DNA from: CALDUY01 sp046350255
GTDB lineage: Bacteria; Planctomycetota; Planctomycetia; Gemmatales; Gemmataceae
Assembly (NCBI GenBank): GCA_046350255.1
Contig: JAXMAV010000010.1
Location: 292,501-356,500, forward strand
Direction: 5' to 3'
Length of the DNA: 64,000 nt
Shown here: positions 16,057 through 24,409 of the stretch, one piece after another
Layout of the letters: every line of letters begins with the position of its first letter
How positions within the stretch are numbered: position 1 is the stretch's first letter
Position numbers and translations under genes: made by a program
Notes under the pieces: model-generated
What the model saw: only the letters and a program-made list of their open reading frames with translations
The model's database searches: none
What the model was told of the DNA's origin: nothing

Positions 16057-16796
16057 GCGATTGGGGGATGGGGGAAGGGGCGGCCCGGCGCGCAAGCGTC
16101 TGGGCCGCCCCTGTTTTTTGCTGCGCAATCGTTCCTGGGGCGAGTGGCGGCGATGGCCTTTTTCTCGGCGTCGGTGAGGCGACGCAAGCGCAGGTCGCGG
16201 ATGGCGCCGGTGGTGTCCCAGGATGTGATGCCGAACGGACGGGTGGGCTTGCTGGCCAGGTGGAGCGAGAGGGTCAATTCGCTGGTGTCGAGATCGACCA
16301 TCTTGGTGCGATCGATCCAGGTTTCGATGCGGTCGCGGGAGATGCGAAGGCGGATGCGATACCAGCGGCCCGATTCGAGTTCGTGGGAGCGAGTCGTCAC
16401 GTTCTCGGAGGCGTTGGCGCCATTGATGTTGGAGATGCCGAACACGGTGCCGCGCCAGCCGCCGACGACGAAGGAGCAGTGATCCGGGCCGACGGGGAAG
16501 GTGGTGGTACAGAAGAAGTCGTCGCCGTCGACGCGTTTGGCCTCGAAGGTGATCTCGTAATCGGTGGTCGGGAAGTCGGCACGGCTGTAGACGATGCCGG
16601 TCATCTTGCGGCCCTTTTCGAGGTAGATGGCGCCGTCCTTGACGTGGACCTTGCCCTCGTCGCCGAAGGCGATGGACTTCCAGGGGCCGAGGGTCTTGCC
16701 ATCGAAGAGCGACTTCCAGCCAGCGTCCGGGGGCGGGGCGGCGGCCGAGGCGGTCAGTCCAAGGATGAGCAGCAGCGCGGGGGTAGCTCGAAACAT
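16008..16796 (-). CDS. secreted DUF1080 (3-keto-disaccharide hydrolase-like) protein
   Basis: A 262-residue exported protein. Residues 1-19 form a signal peptide (MFRATPALLLILGLTASAAA). The body is a concanavalin-like beta-sandwich of the DUF1080 family: GWKSLFDGKTLGPWKS at 26-41, MTGIVYSRADFPTTDYEI, and GITSWDTTGAIRDLRLRRL near 190-210. The family is very frequent in planctomycetes and is linked to sugar-modifying hydrolysis. The domain ends near residue 210; the remaining 50 or so residues (from about KNRGGPDACAPG) are encoded across the neighbouring gene's terminator and 3' end and have no family match, so the ancestral stop codon seems to have been lost. Start ATG 16796 is fixed by the signal peptide. 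Confidence 0.85.
   Translation of the reverse strand: MFRATPALLLILGLTASAAAPPPDAGWKSLFDGKTLGPWKSIAFGDEGKVHVKDGAIYLEKGRKMTGIVYSRADFPTTDYEITFEAKRVDGDDFFCTTTFPVGPDHCSFVVGGWRGTVFGISNINGANASENVTTRSHELESGRWYRIRLRISRDRIETWIDRTKMVDLDTSELTLSLHLASKPTRPFGITSWDTTGAIRDLRLRRLTDAEKKAIAATRPRNDCAAKNRGGPDACAPGRPFPHPPIAHLARASICFAVLSTY
16077..16119 (+). terminator. intrinsic terminator of the PLD-like gene
   Basis: A perfect 10-bp stem (GGGGCGGCCC at 16077-16086 with GGGCCGCCCC at 16102-16111) is followed by TGTTTTTT (16112-16119). It sits 20 bp after the PLD-like stop codon, and within the 3' end of the convergent DUF1080 reading frame. Confidence 0.88.
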
Positions 16797-16915
16797 GGGA
16801 TCTCCTCTCGCGAAAGGGTGGCCTGGCGGGTATTCTCCCTGGTGAGGCCGGGCGCGTCCATTGGCTGGCGAAGAAATGGCGGGCCGACACGACCGGCGGA
16901 GACGACGAGACGACC

Positions 16916-18190
16916 ATGAACCCCGCTATCCTGAGCACCGAACAGATCCGCGCGACGATGGAGTCGGCGCTGGCCAGCTGCGGTGGGCCGGTGCGCCGGG
17001 TGCTGCTGATCCATCCGGATTATTCGCGCAACGACTTTAGCGCCGTGGTAGCCCCGCTGCTGTACGATTTGCTGGCGGCGCGCGGGCTGGAACGGCTGGA
17101 CGGACTCAACGCGGGGGGCACGCACCGGCCGATGAGCGACGTCGAGCTGCGCGAGAAGCTGGGGCTGGATCCGGCCCGGCATCCGCGCGTCGGGACGTTG
17201 TTCAACCACGAGTTCGATCGGCCGGACCATCTGCTGACGGCGGGGACGATTCCGGCGGAGTTCGTGGCGGAGAAGACGGCGGGCCATTTGCGTCAGCCCA
17301 TGGCGGTGACGGTGAACCGGCTGGTGGCGGCGGATTACGACCTGGTGATCGCCCTGAGCGGGACGCTGCCGCATGAGGCGCTGGGCTATTCGGGTGGGAC
17401 GAAGATCCTGTTCCCGGGCATCTCGGGACCGGAGGTGATCGGGCTGTTGCACTGGGCGGCGGTGCTGGTCGGCATCCCCAGCATCATCGGCAGCCTGGAG
17501 AATCCGGCGCGCGAGGTGGTCGATGCCGGGTCGGCGCTCATCTTCCAGTTGATCGGCGCACGACCGGTGCTGTCGCTGGACATGGTGTACACCGAGGATG
17601 CGCAGCACCGGGCAGTGGCGCGCGGGCTGTTCTGGGGGGTGGGTCCGACTGGATTCGCTCGCGCGCTGCGCGAGGCGGCGGCGCTATCGGCACAGCTGCA
17701 CATCATCTACCTGGATGAGCCCGTGCAGACGGCTGTGCAGTGCATTCCGCCGCGGTACGACGAGGTGTGGACGGCGGGGAAGGGCTCGTACAAGCTGCAG
17801 AAACCGGGTGTGCTGGCCGAGGGAGCCGAGGTCATCCTGTTCGCGCCGCACATCCACTGCTTCCACTCGAAGCCGGAGATGGATGCGGCCATTCGGCAGA
17901 TCGGCTACCACGGGCGCGACTGGGTGGTGGAGTTCTGCCAGCGGGAGCCGACGTTCGACCGCAACATCGCCTCGCACGTCATCAATGTTCGCGGGCTGGG
18001 ACGGCTGGAGAACGGGCAAGAACGCTTCCCCTTCCGGGTGACACTGGCGTCGCAGGTCAGCGCGAGCGAGTGCGCCGCCGTCGGGCTGGGCTATCGCGAC
18101 CCGGCGACATTGCGGCGTGAGGAGTTCAGCGGACTGGGCTGCCTGTGGATCGAGGAAGGGGGCCAGTGGCTGTACGCCCGGCGCGGGTAG
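16916..18190 (+). CDS. LarA-like nickel-pincer racemase/epimerase
   Basis: A 424-residue protein of the lactate racemase LarA family, enzymes that use a nickel-pincer nucleotide to racemise or epimerise 2-hydroxyacids. The core motif GYSGGTKILFPG is present, and the key residues keep the spacing known for Lactobacillus LarA (His174, Lys184, His200): here His153, Lys163 (cofactor attachment) and His179. GGTHRP at 67-72 is also typical. No larB, larC or larE is nearby, so cofactor synthesis would have to be encoded elsewhere. Planctomycetes often carry several LarA paralogues of unknown substrate, and this is more likely a general 2-hydroxyacid racemase than a dedicated lactate racemase. It is divergent from the DUF1080 gene. 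Confidence 0.85.
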   Translation: MNPAILSTEQIRATMESALASCGGPVRRVLLIHPDYSRNDFSAVVAPLLYDLLAARGLERLDGLNAGGTHRPMSDVELREKLGLDPARHPRVGTLFNHEFDRPDHLLTAGTIPAEFVAEKTAGHLRQPMAVTVNRLVAADYDLVIALSGTLPHEALGYSGGTKILFPGISGPEVIGLLHWAAVLVGIPSIIGSLENPAREVVDAGSALIFQLIGARPVLSLDMVYTEDAQHRAVARGLFWGVGPTGFARALREAAALSAQLHIIYLDEPVQTAVQCIPPRYDEVWTAGKGSYKLQKPGVLAEGAEVILFAPHIHCFHSKPEMDAAIRQIGYHGRDWVVEFCQREPTFDRNIASHVINVRGLGRLENGQERFPFRVTLASQVSASECAAVGLGYRDPATLRREEFSGLGCLWIEEGGQWLYARRG

Positions 18191-18219
18191 AGAAAAGTGC
18201 GCGAGCAGCAACAAAAGGC

Positions 18220-18265
18220 TTGCAGAAATCGTCTGAGTGTTCTAGTGTACTAATAATCTAGGACA
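18220..18265 (+). promoter_or_regulatory. promoter and inverted-repeat operator of the gntR-ABC operon
   Basis: A plausible promoter, TTGCAG (18220-18225), 17 bp, TAGTGT (18243-18248), is overlapped by an inverted repeat TGTTCTAG (18238-18245), 12 bp, CTAGGACA (18258-18265), one mismatch. It lies 22 bp before the regulator's start codon. An operator over the -10 is what an autorepressing YtrA-type GntR protein would use. Confidence 0.5.
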
Positions 18266-18286
18266 GACTCCCCAGATGAGCGAGCC

Positions 18287-18676
18287 ATGCTTTACCGCAT
18301 CGACCCAGACTCGACGATACCGATTTACGAGCAGATCGTGGCGCAGGTGACGTTCAGCATCGCGGCGGGTTCCGTGGAGGTGGGGGCGTTGATCCCCAGC
18401 GTGCGGGACCTGGCGGAGCGACTGACGGTGCACCCCAACACGGTGGCGCGAGCGTATCAGGAACTGGAGCGGCGCGGGCTGGTGATGGCCCGGCGCGGCA
18501 AGGGCATGGAGGTGACGGCCGAGGCGCTGCGGTTGAGCCGGGCCGAACGGCAGGAGATTCTGCGTGGGCGTCTGCGTGACGTCCTGCGCGAGGCGGTCTC
18601 CAGCACGCTGTCCCTGGAGGAGATACGCCAACTGGTCGAGGAGGAGCTGGCCCGGATCAACGGGCAGGCTTCGTGA
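18287..18676 (+). CDS. GntR-family regulator, YtrA subfamily
   Basis: A 129-residue DNA-binding protein. The winged helix-turn-helix covers residues 8-75: IPIYEQIVAQVTFSIAAGSV, then the recognition region LIPSVRDLAERLTVHPNTVARAYQELERRGLV, typical of GntR proteins. The C-terminal tail is short (about 50 residues) and lacks an effector domain, the mark of the YtrA subfamily, which is normally encoded with ABC transporter genes and represses them. That is the context here: an ATP-binding protein gene starts 39 bp downstream and the permease gene overlaps it. An inverted repeat over the putative promoter is its likely autoregulatory site. Confidence 0.92.
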   Translation: MLYRIDPDSTIPIYEQIVAQVTFSIAAGSVEVGALIPSVRDLAERLTVHPNTVARAYQELERRGLVMARRGKGMEVTAEALRLSRAERQEILRGRLRDVLREAVSSTLSLEEIRQLVEEELARINGQAS

Positions 18677-18715
18677 GCGCACCCATCCCACGATCCCATC
18701 GCAGGACACCTGGAC

Positions 18716-19648
18716 ATGGAAACCGTGATTCACACCGAGGGTCTGACCCGGCATTTTCGCGGGCGGGCCGTGGTCGATCGACTCGACCTGGCGGTACCGC
18801 GTGGGGCGATCTTCGCCCTTCTTGGAGACAACGGAGCGGGTAAGTCTACCACCATCCGCATGTTGACGGGGCTGCTGCCGGCGGACCGGGGCAAGGCGAC
18901 GATTCTGGGTCGAGACTGCTGGCGCGACGCGCTGGAGCTGCGGCATCAGGTGGGCTACGTCCCGGAGCGACCGCGCTTCTACGACTGGATGACGGTGGGG
19001 GAGATCGGCACCTTCACTGGGGGGTTTCATCGAGCGGGCTACGTCGGGCGTTATCGCAAAATGCTGGAGCGGTTCGACCTGGGGTACGGTCAGCGGCTGG
19101 GGGAGCTATCGAAGGGCGGTTATGCGCGCGTGGGGCTGGCGCTGGCGCTGGCGATTGAGCCGGAGGTGCTGATTCTCGACGAGCCCACCAGCGGGCTGGA
19201 CCTGTTCACGCGGCGAGAGTTCCTGGCGAGCATGGTCGAGCTGGCCGGCGAGGGGAAGACGATCTTCCTTTCGAGCCATGGCGTGGCCGAGGTGGAGCGA
19301 GTGGCCAGCCACGCGGCTTTCCTGGCGGAGGGGCGCGTGCGACTGATGGGGCCCCTGGACCAGCTGAAACGCCGATTGCTCCGCCTGCAGGTGCGCCACA
19401 GCGGGGACGCACCGGAGAGTGAGGGACTGGGCACGGTACTGGCAGTGGAATCAGCAGGCAAGGAGTGGGAGTGTATCGTGCTCGACCCGGATGTCGCCCA
19501 GGTGGAGCAGCTGCGGTATCGTCCCGGGGTGCTGGCGCTGGAACAGCAGCCCTTGCGGCTGGAGGAGATGTACACCGCGCTGCTCGGCCCAGCCCGTCAG
19601 GATCGTCAGAAACCTCGCCTGGTGGAAGCGCGGGAGGAACAGCCATGA
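18716..19648 (+). CDS. ABC transporter ATP-binding protein
   Basis: A 310-residue cytosolic ATPase subunit of an ABC exporter. Walker A is GDNGAGKST at residues 37-45; the signature is the unusual LSKGGYARV instead of LSGGQ; Walker B is VLILDEPTSGLD, and the switch histidine is in SSHGVAEVE. The 80-residue C-terminal extension resembles those of drug or bacitracin-type exporters (CcmA/YtrB class). The gene lies between the GntR regulator and the large permease, overlapping the permease start by 4 bp (ATGA), so the two subunits are translationally coupled. The substrate is unknown; YtrA-linked systems often respond to cell-envelope stress. Confidence 0.92.
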   Translation: METVIHTEGLTRHFRGRAVVDRLDLAVPRGAIFALLGDNGAGKSTTIRMLTGLLPADRGKATILGRDCWRDALELRHQVGYVPERPRFYDWMTVGEIGTFTGGFHRAGYVGRYRKMLERFDLGYGQRLGELSKGGYARVGLALALAIEPEVLILDEPTSGLDLFTRREFLASMVELAGEGKTIFLSSHGVAEVERVASHAAFLAEGRVRLMGPLDQLKRRLLRLQVRHSGDAPESEGLGTVLAVESAGKEWECIVLDPDVAQVEQLRYRPGVLALEQQPLRLEEMYTALLGPARQDRQKPRLVEAREEQP

Positions 19649-22368
19649 TCGCCGGTCTCCTGTGGAAAGAGTATCGCGAGCAGCGAAACGTGTGGCTCGC
19701 CCTGGTGCTTCTGACGGGGTTCCTGGTGCTGGGGCTGCCCGCGCTGTTGCCGGCGGGGCCGGCGGATCAGCGGTCGTATCAGGAAATTCTGCCCATGGTG
19801 GCCCTTCTGCTGGCGTGGACCTACGCGGTGGTGTGTGGGGGGATGTTGCTGGCGGGGGAGGTTGAGGGAGGCACGCAGACCTACCTGGATGCGCTGCCGG
19901 TGTCGCGCGGGATGCTGTGGCGCGGCAAGGCCCTGGTCGGTCTGGTGTTGCTGGCGACGCACCTGGCGGTGGTGGCGGCGATGGTGCTGACCTCGGGGTT
20001 GTTGATCCAACCGGGAGTGTGGAAAGGCTGGCTACTGGCGCTTGTGGGGTTCGGTGTGGGAGGCCTGGGCTGGGGACTCTTCTTCTCCGCGCGTGCTGTG
20101 ACGGTGTTACCGGCGGTGGGTCAGGCCCTGCTGGTCCAGTTCGTACTGTTCGCCCTGACCCAGTATGTCAGCCTGCTGGTGTCCCGTACCATGGGCCCCA
20201 ACCAGGAGATGCCTGGCATCGGCTGGGTGGCCTTCCTGCCCGGGTGGATACTGATTCTGGTGGGGGGATGGCCCCTGTCCGTCTGGCAGTACACGGCGCT
20301 GGATCGGCAGCGCGGTCTGGAGGGCGGGGCAGGGGGAACGAGTGGGATGGCCCGGCGCGCCGCCTGGCGCCTGGCGTGGGCACGTCTGCGCGGGTTGATC
20401 GTCACGCTGGTCATCCTCAGTGGGTTGGCCCTGATACCGTTATTGATCGCGCCGCTGGTGACCTGGCCGCTGGTGGGGTGGATGCTGGGCACGCTGTGCG
20501 GCGTGACGGTGCTTTTCGACGAACAGGCGGGAGCGCGGCAGTTTCTCAGCGACCAGCGCTTGCCGCTGGCACCGATCTGGTCGATGAAGTGCCTGGTGCG
20601 GCTGGGGCTGGCCGTGGGGTGCTGTTTCCTGCTGGTGATCCCCCTGGCCATGGTGCTGCTGTTGCAGTCCGATCCGCAGCGCAATACCGACGGATATCTT
20701 CTGGTACACGCGCTGACCACCCGGTTGGCCGGCTGGCCGAGGATGATGCTGCTCTTCCTGGTGGCGCCGGTCACAATTGGGTTCGCGGTCGGTCAGCTAA
20801 GCGGCATGTTGTGGCGACGGCCACTCACGGCGGCAGTCGTGGGAGGCGCGCTGGGGTTGCTGCTGCTGGGGGTGTGGGTGCCGTCGTACCTGATGCGCGG
20901 GCTGCACATCTGGCAAGTGCTGGGAGTACCCATCGTGCTGCTGGCGGGAAGCTGGTGGTTGCTGCGCCTGTGGGCGACGGATCGCCTGCAAAATCACGAG
21001 GGGATCACCCGCCTGATTTTGCTGGGCGTGGTGGCGGTTGGGTTCCTGACTCTGGCTATATGGGCGCGAGTGGCAGAAGTGCCTCGCCTGGAGGAGCCAG
21101 CGGGGTGGACGGCGTTTCTGGAGGGGTTGCCTGCACCGGGGGAAAACCTGGCCGGCCAGCAGTGGCGAAGTGCCCTGAGTAGTCTGCAGCCCTATCAGCA
21201 CGCATGGGTGGCCAGCGGACGAGGGGGAAGAGGAGCGCCCGGGCAGGAGGCGATTTCCAGCAGCGCATCGTTCCAGGAGCAGGTACGCGAGATCGTGCAG
21301 CGGGGCTGGCCCGACAAGCCGGGCGCCACGACCGAGCTGGGCGGCTGGCTGGACGAGCTATTCAAGGAACCGGTGTGGAAGACGATCGCTGATTTGGCAC
21401 AAGAGCCGGTGGGAATGATCGATGATCCTCGGCAGCGCATGGCGGGACAACGGCTTACCCTGAATGAGCCCGCCCACCTGGCCGGGCAGCTGCTGGCGGT
21501 TCGGGGGCTACAACTGCAACAGCGCGGTCAGCCCCAGGTGTTCCCGGAGCATCTGGACCAGGCGTTGGCCCTGGTGCGGAGCTATTCGCGTGCGGGCACG
21601 GCCGGTCAGGTGATCGCGAGTCGGGCCATCGAGGCGTTTCAGCTGGAGGCGCTGGATCGCTGGTTGGAACAGCTGGCGGGGCGACCGGACCTGCTGCGGC
21701 GCGTGGCGCAGGTGCTCCAGAAGCAACGGGACTGGCTGCCGCCCAACCACCACGAGAACGATCTGGCCGACTACCTGGTGGGGCTCAACAGCATGGAGCA
21801 CCCGGAGGAGTGGATGCGCGACATGCTGGTGCATCAGGCGAGCGTGGCCGAGCGGAACGAGGTGATGCTGCTGGGCCTGGTCAGCCGCCTTCCCTGGGAG
21901 CGAGCACGGCAGCAACGCCTGTGGCGCATGGTCGCCTTTGGATCGAACGAGGAAGTGAGAGAGTTAGAAGATTCGATCAACTTTCTGTTGCCTCTGTTTT
22001 ACCATCGGGCTGGCCGGCTGGAGCGTGGGGGCGCGTCTCGCCTGGCCCGGCTGGAGGCATCGCGTCTGAAGGTAGCGCTGCGTCAGTACCAGGTGGACCA
22101 GGGCCAGTTGCCGCGGACGTTGAATGAGTTGGTGCCGAAGTATCTTCCAGCGGTGCCGCTCGATCCGGGCGATCAACAGCCATTTCGCTATCGGATCTCT
22201 CCGGGGGAGGAGATAGAGTGGCCTGGCGATGCGCATCACCCGCCGACGAAGCGCACCATCCCGGAAGGGCAGGGAATCCTCTGGGACGTGGGGCCGAACA
22301 CCAAGGACGATGGAGGGACGAAATGTTTCGAGGACAACCTCTGGCTGGTCCCGTTGCTGCCGCGATAG
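19645..22368 (+). CDS. ABC exporter permease with large C-terminal domain
   Basis: A 907-residue membrane protein starting at ATG 19645, overlapping the ATPase gene's stop. The first 470 or so residues hold about 12 hydrophobic segments in two ABC-2-type sets, beginning MIAGLLWKEYREQRNVWLALVLL, a classic ABC-2 permease start. The remaining 430 residues are mostly soluble and helical, ending with ALRQYQVDQGQLPRTLNELV and KYLPAVPLDPGDQQPFRYR, a pattern like pseudopilin-type proteins of planctomycetes. So this is a fusion of a permease with a large globular tail, roughly twice the size of a usual subunit. The stop is 6 bp from the convergent PDZ gene's stop. Confidence 0.85.
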   Translation: MIAGLLWKEYREQRNVWLALVLLTGFLVLGLPALLPAGPADQRSYQEILPMVALLLAWTYAVVCGGMLLAGEVEGGTQTYLDALPVSRGMLWRGKALVGLVLLATHLAVVAAMVLTSGLLIQPGVWKGWLLALVGFGVGGLGWGLFFSARAVTVLPAVGQALLVQFVLFALTQYVSLLVSRTMGPNQEMPGIGWVAFLPGWILILVGGWPLSVWQYTALDRQRGLEGGAGGTSGMARRAAWRLAWARLRGLIVTLVILSGLALIPLLIAPLVTWPLVGWMLGTLCGVTVLFDEQAGARQFLSDQRLPLAPIWSMKCLVRLGLAVGCCFLLVIPLAMVLLLQSDPQRNTDGYLLVHALTTRLAGWPRMMLLFLVAPVTIGFAVGQLSGMLWRRPLTAAVVGGALGLLLLGVWVPSYLMRGLHIWQVLGVPIVLLAGSWWLLRLWATDRLQNHEGITRLILLGVVAVGFLTLAIWARVAEVPRLEEPAGWTAFLEGLPAPGENLAGQQWRSALSSLQPYQHAWVASGRGGRGAPGQEAISSSASFQEQVREIVQRGWPDKPGATTELGGWLDELFKEPVWKTIADLAQEPVGMIDDPRQRMAGQRLTLNEPAHLAGQLLAVRGLQLQQRGQPQVFPEHLDQALALVRSYSRAGTAGQVIASRAIEAFQLEALDRWLEQLAGRPDLLRRVAQVLQKQRDWLPPNHHENDLADYLVGLNSMEHPEEWMRDMLVHQASVAERNEVMLLGLVSRLPWERARQQRLWRMVAFGSNEEVRELEDSINFLLPLFYHRAGRLERGGASRLARLEASRLKVALRQYQVDQGQLPRTLNELVPKYLPAVPLDPGDQQPFRYRISPGEEIEWPGDAHHPPTKRTIPEGQGILWDVGPNTKDDGGTKCFEDNLWLVPLLPR

Positions 22369-22374
22369 CCACTC

Positions 22375-23577
22375 TCAGCGACGGCCCGGCAGGGTGAGAG
22401 GGATGTCGATCCGTTTGCCGTCGCGGAGAAGGTTGTAGATCACCCGATCGCCCACGCGGTAGGTGAGACGCACATGGGTAGCAAACTGGCGGGCCGAGAG
22501 CGACAGCCGCTTGCCATCCACCCCCAGGATGACATCGCCGGCGCGGATGCCAGCGTGGCGTGCAGTGGGAGACAGGTAGGAATCCTGCTCGAAGGCGAGA
22601 CTGGCGGGGTCGAGGCCGAGGGCGCGTTTGCGTTCGACAGAGAGATCGTCGCCGCTGACCTGCGGTGCAGGGTCGAGCGAGCGCAGCGACCAGCGCCACG
22701 AGAGATCGGTCTTCCGCCAGCCCTCGTCGAGAGAGAGTTTGCCTGCATGGATGCGCCCCATGCGTTGCCACTGAAGGGACAGAGTCCCCCGGCTTGGCGC
22801 GCGATGCAGAAGATATTGCACATCGGCGATGGAGGCCACCCGCTGGCCTTCCACGGTGAGAATCGTGTCGCCGGCCCGCAGTCCCAGACGTGCCGCCGGG
22901 GAGTGTTCGCGGACGGCGGCGATCCGGTCGCCCTGGTCCATGTCGAGCGCCAGACCGAGATTCTCCGGCCAGGGGTAGATCCACAGCTGCTCACGCGACC
23001 AGGTGCCACGCTGCTGCAAGGTGTCGCGGCGAATCTCGTGGACCTGATGGCAATGGATGCAGGCTGTGGCGGGCAGTCTGCGCGCGCCGTCGTGGTCGTC
23101 GATGCGATCGGGCTTCTGTGCAGGAGCCGTCGGAGCGCGCGTGCCAGCGCGAAATTGCTCGAGAGCGCGGGTCATTGCGTAGCGCAGGCCGGCCAGCGAT
23201 TGCCGGTTGTCGGGGCTTTCCGCGGTGCGGCTGCCATAGCGGCCCAGAACGCCGCCCTGGTCGTCGAGGAAGAAACCCATCCACGTCAGGTCAAAATCGA
23301 AATCGAACCGGGCCAGATCAACCCCGCGCATGCGAATCTGCCGCACCAGGATGAAGTGGCGCGCCACACGAGCGATTGGAGCCGAGAGATCGGCCACCTG
23401 CCGATCGAAGACATTGCAGTCGGGTCAGTGTTCGCAGCGAAACACCACGAAGACCGGCTTCGCCTCCTTGCGGGCCCGGGCCAGGGCTGTCTCCAAATCG
23501 GTGAGCCAGCGTGCCTCGGCCGCAGCCGCCGCGTAAGCCGATCCCAGAAAGAGGACAAGAAGAGTCAATCGAGCCAT
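22375..23577 (-). CDS. candidate selenoprotein: thioredoxin-like + CxxCH + two PDZ domains (in-frame UGA at codon 51)
   Basis: A 400-codon gene read through one TGA (23427-23425). Residues 1-20 are a signal peptide (MARLTLLVLFLGSAYAAAAA). A thioredoxin-like domain follows: KEAKPVFVVFRCEH, then UGA, then PDCNVFDRQV, giving Cys48-x-x-U51-x-x-Cys54, a redox motif with selenocysteine at a catalytic position. Downstream of the UGA the same frame continues without a break: the rest of the Trx-like domain to about 125 (GFFLDDQGGVLGRYGSR), a haem-type CIHCH at 173-177, PDZ 1 at about 205-275 and PDZ 2 at about 325-397. A SECIS-like hairpin lies 18 nt past the UGA. A stop mutation or sequencing error is the alternative; in that case the downstream frame would start at a GTG with no good ribosome site. 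Probably periplasmic. Confidence 0.7.
23388..23424 (-). promoter_or_regulatory. bacterial SECIS-like element
   Basis: On the minus strand, 18 nt after the in-frame TGA, GATCGGC (23406-23400) pairs perfectly with GCCGATC (23394-23388) around the 5-nt loop AGGTG (23399-23395). The loop starts 25 nt after the UGA and has G at position 2. Bacterial SECIS elements recognised by SelB have a short stem-loop at this distance with a G in the first two loop positions; the E. coli fdhF loop also contains AGGU. Confidence 0.6.
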
Positions 23578-23661
23578 GAGCAGATTCCGGGGTGGCGCAG
23601 GGAGTGGGCGCTGTTATTGTAGCCAGCGTTGGTCCCGTCCACACCGCAGGAGATGCTGCCG

Positions 23662-24402
23662 ATGAGTGTCATGCTGATGCTAGGTCTACTGGTGCTGTCG
23701 GCCGAGCCCGGAAAGCCAACCACGGCGGCGGAGTGGTATGCGCAGGGCAACGAGCAGATGGGCCAGCGCAAGTTCGACGACGCAGTGCGATCATTCACGC
23801 GCTGTCTGGAGCTGGACGCCAACCACCTGCAGGCGCGCGATGGCCGGGGCAGTGCGTACTTCATGGTGGGCAAGTTCAAGGAGTCGGTGGCGGACTTCGA
23901 TCGCACCATCGCGGCCCGGCCGGAGCTGGCGAACGGTCACTGGCGGCGCGGCATCTCACTGTACTATGCCGGGAAGTACGACGAGGGAAAGAAGCAGTTC
24001 GAGGGTTACGAGAAGGTGGACACCAACGACGTCGAGAACGCCGTCTGGCACTTTCTCTGCGCCGCTCGCAAGGATGGCCTGGAAAAGGCGCGGGCCGGGA
24101 TGCTCAACATTGGCAAGGATCGACGCCCAGTGCTGATGGAGATTTACGATCTGTATCGGGGCAAGGCAAAAGCCGAGGATGTGATTCGCGCGGCCAACGC
24201 CGACTCACTCACCGAAACGCAGCGCCAGACGGGTTTGTTCTATGCGCATCTATATCTGGGGATCCTGGCCGACCTGCAGGGGGATCCGCGGAAGGCACAA
24301 AAGCACCTGCAGGAGGCCGCCGACAAGTATCGCATCCGCCATTACATGGGCGAGGTACCGCGTGTTCATTTGCTCACCCTCAAACCAACCCGTGAGAAAT
24401 GA
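23662..24402 (+). CDS. exported TPR protein
   Basis: A 246-residue protein with a hydrophobic N-terminal leader (MSVMLMLGLLVLSAEP) and tetratricopeptide repeats covering about residues 25-125 (AAEWYAQGNEQMGQRKFDDA, then ANHLQARDGRGSAYFMVGKF, then LANGHWRRGISLYYAGKYDE) and again near the C-terminus (YLGILADLQGDPRKAQKHL). ATG 23662 is chosen because AGGAG lies 9 nt upstream; ATG 23653 is too close to it. TPRs bind partner proteins; there is no catalytic domain. It is divergent from the candidate selenoprotein gene with an 84-bp gap and converges on the next gene with 7 bp between stops. Function unknown; similar lipoprotein-like TPR proteins are common in planctomycetes. Confidence 0.85.
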   Translation: MSVMLMLGLLVLSAEPGKPTTAAEWYAQGNEQMGQRKFDDAVRSFTRCLELDANHLQARDGRGSAYFMVGKFKESVADFDRTIAARPELANGHWRRGISLYYAGKYDEGKKQFEGYEKVDTNDVENAVWHFLCAARKDGLEKARAGMLNIGKDRRPVLMEIYDLYRGKAKAEDVIRAANADSLTETQRQTGLFYAHLYLGILADLQGDPRKAQKHLQEAADKYRIRHYMGEVPRVHLLTLKPTREK

Positions 24403-24409
24403 CCGCATG

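Noticed and set aside
23388..23427. UGA read as tryptophan (alternative genetic code)
   Set aside because: TGA is used as a normal stop by many genes in the window and Trp is encoded by TGG throughout.
22375..23577. Simple pseudogene with one stop mutation
   Set aside because: Not excluded, but disfavoured: there is no other lesion in 400 codons, the UGA falls exactly at the redox position, and a SECIS-like hairpin follows.
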